From contig JAFLXO010000002.1 of NCBI GenBank assembly GCA_029786595.1, positions 20,281-62,010 of the forward strand: DNA of 41,730 nucleotides, in the 5' to 3' direction. The notes beneath the pieces are model-generated. The model did not search any database, was not told the origin of the DNA, and saw only the letters and a list, made by a program, of their open reading frames with translations. This document shows, piece by piece, positions 18,407 through 27,647 of this stretch. Made by a program: the position numbers and the translations under genes. Origin of the DNA: Nitrososphaerota archaeon. GTDB taxonomy: Archaea > Thermoproteota > Nitrososphaeria > Conexivisphaerales > UBA164. Position 1 is the first letter of the stretch, and every line of letters starts with the position of its first letter.

Positions 18407-20908
18407 TCAGGTGTACTCAGAAAGTGAAAACTGCTTCTTTGACTTGACTAGCGACCTAAGCGCTTCTATGCTTATGTTTAGTTCATCTAGGGTGCCGCCC
18501 TCTAATTTACCGGTCAGGAGATTGGCCTTGTTGATTATGGATTTGAGCTTTTCGATCGAATATGAAGGCTCAAGCTTGCCTCCGCATACAGCGCACACAT
18601 TTCTCAGTCCAGCAACGCCTGCTGGTGCGCCGCATGACGCACAGATCAGCCCCCATGTGGATAGAAGCTGCTCCAGACCGCTAAGGAGCGGTAATACGAC
18701 CTCCCTCACCACTACATTTAAGCGGTTATCAGGGGTAGCCGCCATCCTATTTATAGCGTCAAGCTGTAACCCGGCTAAATAGAACGGGTCATCAATCTGT
18801 TCTGCATTGAGAAGGTTGCGCGGCCTGCCGACGTTAATTGAAACCATAGACGGATGAGATACGGCTGGATGCTTGAATAAAACCAGCTTTCGTTCAGGGT
18901 GTACATATAGGCCCGAAAAGTTCAAAAGGAGATCGCCAAGCAGAATTATATTTACGGAGAGGCTAGGCGCTGCCCTGTTGATTGTAAAAACCCATTCGTC
19001 CCTAGCAAGGCCTGACTCTCCATGAAGTATTCCAACGACTCTGCCCAATAATCCAATTCGTGAGCCGGCATCCAGTCCAACTATCGATCGGCCCAATAAA
19101 TCGCTTACCGATTGTAATTTGTAGTATGGCTCCAGCCCATACACTCTCTCCAGCTCATCATCTATGTACCTAGAGGCTTCCAGGAGCGCGTTCGCCGCCC
19201 TTACAGGTAACATTATTTCGTCGACCTTCAGTGCCTGGCCAGATTTATTAGAATATGCCACCATCATATTCCTATCCCAACTGTCTGTAGCCAGTTGCAC
19301 ATCTACCTTGACAGTAACTATCCCCGTCCTTTGCGCCATCAGTGAGTGGTACTGTCTAACCAGCGCCTTGCCCAAATTCTCCAGCTCGGTATTATCTACG
19401 GGCGTAATCCCCTTTAGGGGTTCCAATGGCTTTAGAGAGACCCTATGCGACTCATATTGTAACAGAGGGCGTACAGAAATTTCGTTGCTATATTCTCGTA
19501 CCGTCAAATGACCACAGTCAGGGCAGGTGGCAGAAGTGAGGCGTTTTTTACAATATGCACAGGTATATACCGCTTCCGTGATCTCCCCACATGTGGGGCA
19601 AATTCGGTATGGTGTTTCAGTCATACAGTGAACGCAGTAGCGCAGAGGTGATCTGACGACAACCCTGTCATCATCCAACAGGTTTCCGTTCATTGAAGGA
19701 AATATTCCGTGGGCCGTCTTAACCGGCTTGGCTTTGTTTAGTTTTAATGGTATTACAAGGGTTACCGGCTGACCTGCAGAGACCATTTTAAATCCACAAC
19801 CAGTTTCAAGGGCATCCAAGGAGGTCAAGCCTTTGATATCAAGCCCCTCAAGTATGCTGGCCAAGACTTCACCGGGATATCCACCCACCAATAGCGCTCC
19901 ATTTTCATATCCGGTCAGGATACCCATATCTGTTAACGCGCTGCTGGCCACAGCCCTAAAATGCGCAGTTCCATCGAGGATTCCAATAAATCCCTCTTTC
20001 AACGATCTCAGCTCGTCAAAGGAAAGCGTATGCAGTGGCAGTGAAAAGTTTGGATGCAGGAAGCCGCTAGTTCTTGCCTGTTCAAGCGCTTGATTTACAT
20101 TCATAGGCACGCTAGTGAATTTATAACTGTAGTTGAACAGCCCCCTCTCCATCATCGCGTCAAGCACCCACGATGGCGCGAGAAGTTCACCCATATCAAG
20201 CAGTTTAGGTCTGGCGGCATCAGCAGCCGTAGGGTTGGTGCTAGGCAGCGTGCTTGGCGGAGCTACCTCGTCGGAAAAATACAGGAATAATCTTTCTCCC
20301 AGCCCCGTTATATGGCACGCATAGGATGTAGATGATAAGCCATACAATTCGGCTGCGGCCTGATGTGCGATTATCATACGGGAGAATTGCGACCCCTGAT
20401 AGAAGCGAAGGCGAAAACTGCCTCCAGTAAAGCCCATCTTAAGGAACAGCGCTGGTGTATTGATACCATTAACATGATGTTGAAACTCTTGGCCTGCTGC
20501 ATCACACCCATAGCCTGCGCCTGTTGGTCCTCCAATTGAAGATGTTGTATAGCCGCTGGCTACAAGCGCTGAGTTTGTAATCGTCATTATGTGTTCTGCC
20601 ATAGCTCGGTTGGTGCTGTACTTCCGAACATTGGCGCTTTCAATTACAGCCGAATGTCCATTGAAGCTGATAATCCGAGGGGGGATTCGGTAATATTCTG
20701 AAGCAAAATACAAGCGCAGTGCATGGCCAAGGCGTTCTCCCTTGTACACGCCTGACTGGAGGTCCATGGTACTGGGGACCTTGTCAAACCGCATAGCTCT
20801 GGATGCGCGCTCAAGTAGTTCCACTGGGGTTTTCCTTATTACTATGCCGCGGTTATCGGGGTCCAGCCTTTTACTTCTTATCGAATTTACCAGCTCACTT
20901 AGTTTCAC
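18407..20908 (-). CDS. Divergent PolD large-subunit (DP2)-like protein, predicted catalytically inactive
   Basis: Collinear DP2-like blocks: LLDMGELLAPSWVLDAMMERGLFNYSY, FLHPNFSLPLHTLSFDELRSLKE, CVHCMTETPYRICPTCGEITEAVYTCAYCKKRLTSATCPDCG, PVRAANALLEASRYIDDELERVYGLEPYYKLQSVSDLLGRSIVGLDAGSRIGLLGRVVGILHGESGLA, LLLNFS, C-terminal CASCGAPAGVAGLRNVCAVCGGKL. The DP2 catalytic NxDxD segment is replaced by RAAPSLS. Confidence 0.75.
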   Translation of the reverse strand: MKLSELVNSIRSKRLDPDNRGIVIRKTPVELLERASRAMRFDKVPSTMDLQSGVYKGERLGHALRLYFASEYYRIPPRIISFNGHSAVIESANVRKYSTNRAMAEHIMTITNSALVASGYTTSSIGGPTGAGYGCDAAGQEFQHHVNGINTPALFLKMGFTGGSFRLRFYQGSQFSRMIIAHQAAAELYGLSSTSYACHITGLGERLFLYFSDEVAPPSTLPSTNPTAADAARPKLLDMGELLAPSWVLDAMMERGLFNYSYKFTSVPMNVNQALEQARTSGFLHPNFSLPLHTLSFDELRSLKEGFIGILDGTAHFRAVASSALTDMGILTGYENGALLVGGYPGEVLASILEGLDIKGLTSLDALETGCGFKMVSAGQPVTLVIPLKLNKAKPVKTAHGIFPSMNGNLLDDDRVVVRSPLRYCVHCMTETPYRICPTCGEITEAVYTCAYCKKRLTSATCPDCGHLTVREYSNEISVRPLLQYESHRVSLKPLEPLKGITPVDNTELENLGKALVRQYHSLMAQRTGIVTVKVDVQLATDSWDRNMMVAYSNKSGQALKVDEIMLPVRAANALLEASRYIDDELERVYGLEPYYKLQSVSDLLGRSIVGLDAGSRIGLLGRVVGILHGESGLARDEWVFTINRAAPSLSVNIILLGDLLLNFSGLYVHPERKLVLFKHPAVSHPSMVSINVGRPRNLLNAEQIDDPFYLAGLQLDAINRMAATPDNRLNVVVREVVLPLLSGLEQLLSTWGLICASCGAPAGVAGLRNVCAVCGGKLEPSYSIEKLKSIINKANLLTGKLEGGTLDELNISIEALRSLVKSKKQFSLSEYT

Positions 20909-20998
20909 TCGGACCCCCTCTGCACGGTAAGGTTCTTCAGATATTTAACATATACATTTACGGCATATGGCGCCCTGCCATGGTCCAAAAAATCCCAA

Positions 20999-22174
20999 AT
21001 GGTTAAATTAAAGCTGAACCCCACATCAGGCATGACCTCAGAGGTGGCCATAGGAGGAGGAAGTGTGGCAGGACTATCGGCTGCCAGGGTAGCCGCGGCA
21101 TTGGGCATTGACGTTGAGGTAATTGAAAACGACATGGAAATAGGGATGCCGGAAAAGTGTGGCGGTCTAATTTCGGTTGATGGCCTTACCAAGCTAGGCA
21201 TACCCCCTACAAGAAAGATCCTCCTTAATACTATCAGTGAAGGAAAGGTCGTGTTGTCTGATACATCAAGCTATGAATTTGATCTGAAGAAGGCTGGTCT
21301 AGTGGTTCTTAATAGAAACGAGTTTGATAAGGAGTTGGCGTCGCTGGCTGTAAGGGCAGGCGCAAGGATTTCCATAGGTGAAAGGATTGAAAGCGTACAG
21401 ATGGAAGATGAAGGCGTAACGATAAGAACCAACAAGAGGCAGACGTCATCCAAGTTGATGATAAACGCCATGGGTGCCGGTTATTACCCCAATAAACGAG
21501 GGCTTATCCCTGCATTTCAAAATCTGATCGCTGTAAAGGATGGGTTTTATGATGGGATTCTAGTGTTTATAGATAAGGTCAAGATTGGAGATTTCTTCGG
21601 ATGGTATATACCGCTGGATGATGGTTTTGCGAAGATAGGTGCCGGAGGCCGAACTGGCGGCCAGGAGGCTGACCGTTACTTTGAGTCCGCACTTCAAGCA
21701 CTGGGGATCAGATATCAGGTGATCAAGCGTATAAACGCGTCACTGGTGGTGGGCGGATACGTGAGACGGGACGGAGGGAGGATTTTACCAGTTGGTGATG
21801 CGGCAGGGCAGACCAAGCCCACTACAGCTGGAGGGATAATTACAGGGGGCGTGGGTGGTGCCATAGCAGGTAGATTGGCCCGTGATGCTCTCGAAAAAGG
21901 GGACTTTAATGGTTATACCACCCTTTATGATGATGCATATGGAAAAGAACTGGCTAGACAGGTTACTCTTGCGCAAGTGTATAAGATGTTGAATGATAAG
22001 CAATTGAAGGGTTTGATGGACCTAATCAAGGATGAAGACATAGAAATGGATTCTGCGGACTTCGATTTCCATTCTTATATTATAAGGAAGGTTTTGACCA
22101 GTAAGGTTGGGGCTTCGCTCATTTCCTCTATAATACCGAGATTGGCCATCGCCAGGCTCAAAGGGCTCTTCTGA
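20999..22174 (+). CDS. Geranylgeranyl reductase family FAD-dependent oxidoreductase
   Basis: VAIGGGSVAGLSAARVAAALGIDVEVIE, PEKCGGLIS, ILPVGDAAGQTKPTTAGGIITGG. Confidence 0.87.
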   Translation: MVKLKLNPTSGMTSEVAIGGGSVAGLSAARVAAALGIDVEVIENDMEIGMPEKCGGLISVDGLTKLGIPPTRKILLNTISEGKVVLSDTSSYEFDLKKAGLVVLNRNEFDKELASLAVRAGARISIGERIESVQMEDEGVTIRTNKRQTSSKLMINAMGAGYYPNKRGLIPAFQNLIAVKDGFYDGILVFIDKVKIGDFFGWYIPLDDGFAKIGAGGRTGGQEADRYFESALQALGIRYQVIKRINASLVVGGYVRRDGGRILPVGDAAGQTKPTTAGGIITGGVGGAIAGRLARDALEKGDFNGYTTLYDDAYGKELARQVTLAQVYKMLNDKQLKGLMDLIKDEDIEMDSADFDFHSYIIRKVLTSKVGASLISSIIPRLAIARLKGLF

Positions 22175-22220
22175 AATAGATCGATTTTTATATGGGAATG
22201 CTGGAATAGAGGCGCAGGGA

Positions 22221-22523
22221 ATGCCGAAGAGTAAAGGCTACAGGAGAAAGACAAGGGCCCTCTTAACGCTGGAAAAGAGAAAGGGGTTATCCTATTTGCT
22301 GCAGAGTTATAACGTTGGGGATAAAGTCATAGTTAAACTGGATCCTACCCAACCAAAGGGAATGCCACACAGGAGGTTTAACGGCAGGGTAGGGGTAATA
22401 AATGAAGTAAGAAGGCGCTCCCTGGTGGTAGACGTCCAAGTTGGCAAGAAGCTCAAACAGTTAATGGTCAGGCTGGAACATGTAAAACCTTTACGTGGTG
22501 AAGAAATGGTTGCCAAAGGTTAA
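22221..22523 (+). CDS. rpl21e: 50S ribosomal protein L21e
   Basis: MPKSKGYRRKTRALL...YNVGDKVIVKLDPTQPKGMPHRRFNGRVGVI. Confidence 0.96.
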   Translation: MPKSKGYRRKTRALLTLEKRKGLSYLLQSYNVGDKVIVKLDPTQPKGMPHRRFNGRVGVINEVRRRSLVVDVQVGKKLKQLMVRLEHVKPLRGEEMVAKG

Positions 22524-22836
22524 AAGCGCCAGAAAGATCACCATCCATGAGGCAAAGGATTTGCTCTTGCAGATAAAGAGCGAATCCATGGATCAGATTC
22601 AACAGAAGACGGCCGGCTATATAAGCGAATTTTCGACTATAGATGGTAAAAGGGGAAGGGACCTCGTCAATAGGATCGTAACTGAGTGTTCTCTTGAAGA
22701 GGACTTGGCCATTCAACTTGTCAACATAATGCCCAAGACCATGGAAGAAGTGAGGGCGCTTCTGGTGGGCTGGAAGAAGTTGTTGACATCCGATGTTGTA
22801 GCGAAGATCGTATCTATATTACAATCAAAGGCATAA
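22495..22836 (+). CDS. rpoF: DNA-directed RNA polymerase subunit F (Rpo4)
   Basis: Follows L21e with overlap; ITIHEAKDLLL...DLVNRIVTECSLEEDLAIQLVNIMPKTMEEVRALL. Confidence 0.85.
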   Translation: MVKKWLPKVKSARKITIHEAKDLLLQIKSESMDQIQQKTAGYISEFSTIDGKRGRDLVNRIVTECSLEEDLAIQLVNIMPKTMEEVRALLVGWKKLLTSDVVAKIVSILQSKA

Positions 22837-23037
22837 TTTAGGCGTCCGATTAATGTATCATTTAATCCAGGTGATGGTTTCCATGATTTCGTACAACATG
22901 TAATTTTAAATGGATTGCCCACGATCGTAGGTGTGTTCTAACAAATGGTCCTAGGTTTAACCACTTCATGATGGGCTTTAATCCGCGAGGTTTTCAATTG
23001 AAATGTTTTTATAACCCATCACCTAAAACGCTACCGA

Positions 23038-23601
23038 TTGATGTTGCAAGGAGAAACCCAGAAGAGATACGAAACATACGGCTATGTATTGGATTTCAGG
23101 CAAAACTCCGTATCCAAGATACTTAAGAATAGGGGCGGTACGGTTGTAGAAGCCTTAGGGGGAGAATTTTTCATGATCCTTGAACTTCTGGCTAATCCGA
23201 ACACGACCTTTGGAATTCAAGAAAAGGTATATATCAGCAAGGAAAGGCGTACCAAGATCGCGAGCGTTCTGGGACGAATGAAGTACAGCGATCTATCATC
23301 TGTGGCCAAGAATGAGCTACCGGCCGCAGTGGAAAGATCTGTGATGGACAACGAGGCTAGGTTCGTGGCCTTTTTCAACCAGTCACAACCCATAACGCCC
23401 AGGCTTAACGCCCTAGAGCTTATACCGGGCATAGGTAAAACGCTTATGCGACAGATGCTCGAGGAAAGAGAAAAGAAGCCGTTCGCCAGCTTCGAAGATA
23501 TACAGAAGAGAATAGGGCTAAAGGACCCCGGCAGGAGGGTAACCGAAAGAGTTCTTAGTGAGATCATCTCAGAACAGCAGGTCTATCTATTTGTACGATA
23601 G
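23038..23601 (+). CDS. DUF655 family protein (helix-hairpin-helix)
   Basis: YGYVLDFRQ, LELIPGIGKTLMRQMLEEREKKPFASFEDIQKRIGLKDP; conserved downstream of rpl21e-rpoF. Confidence 0.9.
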   Translation: MMLQGETQKRYETYGYVLDFRQNSVSKILKNRGGTVVEALGGEFFMILELLANPNTTFGIQEKVYISKERRTKIASVLGRMKYSDLSSVAKNELPAAVERSVMDNEARFVAFFNQSQPITPRLNALELIPGIGKTLMRQMLEEREKKPFASFEDIQKRIGLKDPGRRVTERVLSEIISEQQVYLFVR

Positions 23602-23617
23602 GTCTGGATGAACGTAA

Positions 23618-24583
23618 TTGGATGAAAAGGACATCATAAATTACATAAGGAGTGTATTCGGCAAAAATTTATCGTTCGAACTCAATGATGATGTAGCTTA
23701 CGTAAATGATGGCGATGGATTTCTAGTGCTTAAGGTGGACATGCTGGTGGGCTCTACCGATGTCCCCCCCAGCATGACCCCCCAACAGATAGGGAGGAAG
23801 GCGCTAGTGGCGGCGGTTTCTGACTTTGCGGCCAAGGGGGTGTCACCGGATGGCGCCCTGCTGTCCATAGGACTTCCACGGGGTTATAAGGAGGAGCTCA
23901 TAAAGGGGATCATAAATGGTTTCAAGGATGCCTCCATCGAGTTCGGTGTAGAGCTGCTTGGTGGAGATGTCAATGAGTCAAAGGACCTGGTGATCGATTG
24001 TGTGCTTTACGGCAGGGCGAAAAGGCGGGTCAGCAGGGGGGGAGCTAGACCCGGGGACCTGATATTTGTTACAGGCGAATTCGGGCCAAGCAAGGCCGGA
24101 CTGGACTTCCTTCTAAAGGGTTCCGGGTTACCAGATGGAAAAATGAAAGATGTATGTGTGCACGCCGCTCTGGAACAGAGCCCCCCGCTCCCTTTCGGAG
24201 TCCGGGCCGTAGAGGCAGGCCTTTTCACGTCTTCAATGGACTCGAGTGATGGCCTCGCTATAACCCTTCATGAGATGTCAAAACAAGGCCATGTAAAATA
24301 TATGATCGAAGAGCTTCCGATAGACCGTGCCATGGCCAACTTCCTCAGAAATTCCAACAATGATGTATATTCTGCCGTCTTCTACGGAGGTGAAGAATAT
24401 CAGATAGTGTTTACCTGCAACCCAGGTAGCTCAACTGCGCTCAGGGAAATAGCACGCTCACTAGGGATAACGCTTAGGCGCATAGGCCGAGTAGAGGAAG
24501 GGGAAGGCGTTTTCTTCTACGAGGGCCAAAGGTGGGTGCCAGTCCATGATATGGGGTGGGTGCACTTCGATTCAACTGTATAG
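23618..24583 (+). CDS. thiL: Thiamine-monophosphate kinase (ThiL-like, AIR synthase fold)
   Basis: DDVAYVNDGDGFLVLKVDMLVGSTDVPPSMTPQQIGRKALVAAVSDFAAKGVSPDGALLSIGLP; LGGDVNESKDLVIDCVLYGRA; TTG start. Confidence 0.88.
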   Translation: MDEKDIINYIRSVFGKNLSFELNDDVAYVNDGDGFLVLKVDMLVGSTDVPPSMTPQQIGRKALVAAVSDFAAKGVSPDGALLSIGLPRGYKEELIKGIINGFKDASIEFGVELLGGDVNESKDLVIDCVLYGRAKRRVSRGGARPGDLIFVTGEFGPSKAGLDFLLKGSGLPDGKMKDVCVHAALEQSPPLPFGVRAVEAGLFTSSMDSSDGLAITLHEMSKQGHVKYMIEELPIDRAMANFLRNSNNDVYSAVFYGGEEYQIVFTCNPGSSTALREIARSLGITLRRIGRVEEGEGVFFYEGQRWVPVHDMGWVHFDSTV

Positions 24584-25135
24584 CCCCTTAAGGGATTCCT
24601 CGATAGTTTCCAGCTTTAAACTGCCCTCCCTTAAAAGCTCTAAGGAGTAACCGCTAGTTTTTAACGTGGTCAACAGTTTCGGACCTCCCTCTGGCAAATC
24701 CATGACAACTGCATCTGGGTTCAGCTGAACGATGGCGTCATGCAGCTCCACCCTGGGGTCGATCTGGTATCCTGTGACAGCCTCTTTCAACATCATCATT
24801 AGGCTGCTGAAGCCGTGATGATTGATCAGGCTGAGCCCAAATCCTTCATACCCAGCCTCTGGATTCGAATCAACGACGGCCAACCCCCTATCTATGAATT
24901 TCTCAAGGAGAAACCTCGCAAGCTTATTGGAGGTATAGCCTTGCATAACCTTCACGTCATCGGTTAATATGATTGGCGGCGGCGTCAGACACCCCGCCTT
25001 AAGGGGCTTGAAGTTACTCCTTGCTAACCCAAAAATATACATTTCTCCGACGTTAAGTATTACAGAACCACCCAGGCTTAGTATCGATGAAACCCTGTAG
25101 AGGTCGTCCTTAGTACAGGAGAATATCAGCGTCAA
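24572..25135 (-). CDS. Hypothetical archaeal protein
   Basis: 187-aa ORF convergent with thiL; family not recognised. Confidence 0.6.
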   Translation of the reverse strand: MTLIFSCTKDDLYRVSSILSLGGSVILNVGEMYIFGLARSNFKPLKAGCLTPPPIILTDDVKVMQGYTSNKLARFLLEKFIDRGLAVVDSNPEAGYEGFGLSLINHHGFSSLMMMLKEAVTGYQIDPRVELHDAIVQLNPDAVVMDLPEGGPKLLTTLKTSGYSLELLREGSLKLETIEESLKGLYS

Positions 25136-25162
25136 GCCTGCGATTTTTTCAATAACGCTGGA

Positions 25163-25387
25163 CTAGGCTTCCAGCAGCGTTTCTGTGCTCCTGATGCCTT
25201 CGATCTTGTTTATCTCGGCCGTTAGCCTTATCATCTCTTCATAGTTGATGGCCCCTATGGATACAACCAGATCAAATCGCCCATAGACTATGAACGCATC
25301 CTTAACGCCGCTGATCTCCTTGATTGATTTGAGCGCTTCCCTAAGCTTTGTGGGTATGACCTTTATTAGCAAAGTTGCCTGGGGCAT
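25163..25387 (-). CDS. Stand-alone Lrp/AsnC ligand-binding (RAM) domain protein
   Basis: LLIKVIPTKLREALKSIKEISGVKDAFIVYGRFDLVVSIGA; no HTH. Confidence 0.88.
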   Translation of the reverse strand: MPQATLLIKVIPTKLREALKSIKEISGVKDAFIVYGRFDLVVSIGAINYEEMIRLTAEINKIEGIRSTETLLEA

Positions 25388-25632
25388 TATTCCGTCACCT
25401 CGATAAGGGATTCTGTAAAGACCACTCCGCTCATCCTGCTCATCCTCATTATGCTGGAGCCCATCGATGATGGATCCTTTGCCGATACGTACGCAACTAC
25501 ATCAAAGCGTCCAAGCACTGGATAAGCGCTGGTAACACCTGCTATCTTCCTTATTTCATCCAGTACAGAAGCGTACCTTCCCCTTTCTGTCCTCATCAGG
25601 ACACAACCCTTGACCATATCTATCACGTTCAC
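25387..25632 (-). CDS. Stand-alone Lrp/AsnC ligand-binding (RAM) domain protein
   Basis: VLMRTERGRYASVLDEIRKIAGVTSAYPVLGRFDVVAYVSA; no HTH; tandem with previous. Confidence 0.87.
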   Translation of the reverse strand: MNVIDMVKGCVLMRTERGRYASVLDEIRKIAGVTSAYPVLGRFDVVAYVSAKDPSSMGSSIMRMSRMSGVVFTESLIEVTE

Positions 25633-25692
25633 TAGGGAAGCTTCTATATTTAACTCTTATCAGCCATTTCAAGACCTTCCATTATCGGGGGC

Positions 25693-26808
25693 TTAAGGAT
25701 GAATTTCATGTGATAAGGTAGGCCCGATATTTGTAATCTTGCCCAGCTCGATAAGGGTTTCCTTGACCACGGCTATGGATGCCATATATTCATCTATCGA
25801 CAGAACTTCATCATCGGTATGCGCTAGCCTGGAATCTCCAGGGCCGTATGCGACCAACGGCACCTTATATTTAGAATAAAATACGTTTCCGTCGCTGGTT
25901 CCGGTCTTCTTAACGAAAGCCCCCTTGGAGCCCGTAACCTTGTATATGGACCTTGAAAATGCCCTGCATAGCTCGTTTGATGGCCTCGTAAGGGTAGGCT
26001 CTATCAGGTCCATCACCTCGTATTTCAAATTCGGGCCCTGCAAGTTCAATTTATCAATGATATCAGACCTTGACAACCCCGGTGGATACCTTATGTCCAT
26101 AAAGAATTGGGAGAGGGCCGGCGCCCTATTAAGCGAATCACCAGCTACGAACTTCGTCACGACCGCTGTAACCTTATCAAAATAGCCTTCAGCGTCGCGG
26201 TTTATATCAGCCAGTTTCCCGTTAATTGAATTTATTGTTTCCATTGCGATATCTATGCTGTTGGAGCCCAACCACGGTGATGCTGCGTGATATGGACGCG
26301 ATTCAACATCCACTCTGATAAGAAGGCGCCCCTTATAGCCTATCGCAACCTGATTAACTCCGCTTGGCTCGCCAAAGATGGCGAAGTCGGGCTCATCCCT
26401 AGTCTCAATAAAGCGTTTTATTCCCCTGTTCATACCCTCTTCATCGACTAAAGCCGCCAGGGTTATTCCGCACTTGACCCCCGCATCAAGCGCGTTGCGC
26501 GCGCCGTAAACGAGCGCACCAAGCGGACCCTTGGCATCCACTGCCCCCCTGCCCCTTATGTACCGTTCATCCATCGAAGCGGGCAAATTACCTTCAACTG
26601 TATCCATATGGCCGAACAGATAGACCATTGGCCTTCCCTCTTTCACGCGCGCGATCACGTTAGCCACGTCATCCCTTTCCACGCCGCTGAAGCCAACGGC
26701 CCCTTTCAAATGATCATATATGAAGTCAGAAATTTCGGCCTCATGATTGCTGGGCGAATATATCCCGACCAGCCTACGAAGAAATTCAACTTCTTCCATG
26801 TCTTTCAA
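25693..26808 (-). CDS. lysK: LysW-lysine/ornithine hydrolase (M20 family)
   Basis: VYLFGHMDTVEG, GRGAVDAKGPLGALVYG, LVDEEGMNRGIKRFI, KTGTSDGNVF; located in LysW cluster. Confidence 0.92.
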   Translation of the reverse strand: MKDMEEVEFLRRLVGIYSPSNHEAEISDFIYDHLKGAVGFSGVERDDVANVIARVKEGRPMVYLFGHMDTVEGNLPASMDERYIRGRGAVDAKGPLGALVYGARNALDAGVKCGITLAALVDEEGMNRGIKRFIETRDEPDFAIFGEPSGVNQVAIGYKGRLLIRVDVESRPYHAASPWLGSNSIDIAMETINSINGKLADINRDAEGYFDKVTAVVTKFVAGDSLNRAPALSQFFMDIRYPPGLSRSDIIDKLNLQGPNLKYEVMDLIEPTLTRPSNELCRAFSRSIYKVTGSKGAFVKKTGTSDGNVFYSKYKVPLVAYGPGDSRLAHTDDEVLSIDEYMASIAVVKETLIELGKITNIGPTLSHEIHP

Positions 26809-27637
26809 TGATATAGTCGAGCATTAAGCCGGGTATATCTATTCCGGTGGCAGGCACAGAGTTCTTGAATTCAGTGGTACCGTTTATTTCATGAACCACC
26901 ATTCCGGCTTCTGATTCCATCAGGTCCACGCCGAATATGCCATCACCAACCGTGGATGTGGCCCTGAGCGCGATATCCTCCAACTCATTGGTAATAGGGC
27001 AGTTGATCGCCTTACCACCTCTGGCCGTGTTTGTACGCCAGTCATCAGGGGGCTGCAACCTGTATATGGCCGCTATAACCCTGTCCCCTGCTACGAACGC
27101 CCTTATGTCCCTGGGGGGCCTCTTGACATATTCCTGCATGTAATATACCTGATAGAGTGGATACATATACTCCCTATCCTCTAGGACCGCCCGCGCGGCG
27201 GAATCGCTTTCAAGCAGCCCTATCATCCTCCCCCACGAACCCGTTACGGGCTTGATCACGGCCTTATTCCCGAGCTCCCTGAACGATTGGTATGCCTTTT
27301 CCTGGCTGAAGGAGACTATCGTACGGGGGACCGGAACGCCGGCCTTTTTCAGCGCCAGTATAGTGAAGAGCTTGTTCCCGGTTAGCTCACTGCTTCTTAG
27401 GTCATTGACGACCTTAACCCCCTGCCCCTCCACAAATGCCGTTGTGTGCAGGTTCCTGTAATGGCCAACGCACCGCTGCAGTGAGATATCGCCAAACCTT
27501 TCAGCCCTGCCGTCCGATGTGTCAAATATTTCCTCCTTGACATCAAGCATCTTCATATCTATATTACGCTTTTTTGATGCTTCATAAAGGGCCTTTTCCT
27601 CCCACCTTATTATATCGTATAGCATCGATACCTTCAT
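26786..27637 (-). CDS. lysX: LysW-alpha-aminoadipate ligase (LysX, ATP-grasp/RimK-like)
   Basis: DIIRWEEKALYEASKKRNID, KPVTGSWGRMIGLLES, QEYVKRPPRDIRAFVAGDRVIAAIYR, VHEINGTTEFKNSVPATGIDIPG; adjacent to homocitrate synthase. Confidence 0.88.
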   Translation of the reverse strand: MKVSMLYDIIRWEEKALYEASKKRNIDMKMLDVKEEIFDTSDGRAERFGDISLQRCVGHYRNLHTTAFVEGQGVKVVNDLRSSELTGNKLFTILALKKAGVPVPRTIVSFSQEKAYQSFRELGNKAVIKPVTGSWGRMIGLLESDSAARAVLEDREYMYPLYQVYYMQEYVKRPPRDIRAFVAGDRVIAAIYRLQPPDDWRTNTARGGKAINCPITNELEDIALRATSTVGDGIFGVDLMESEAGMVVHEINGTTEFKNSVPATGIDIPGLMLDYIIERHGRS

Positions 27638-27647
27638 TGACGCTCAC

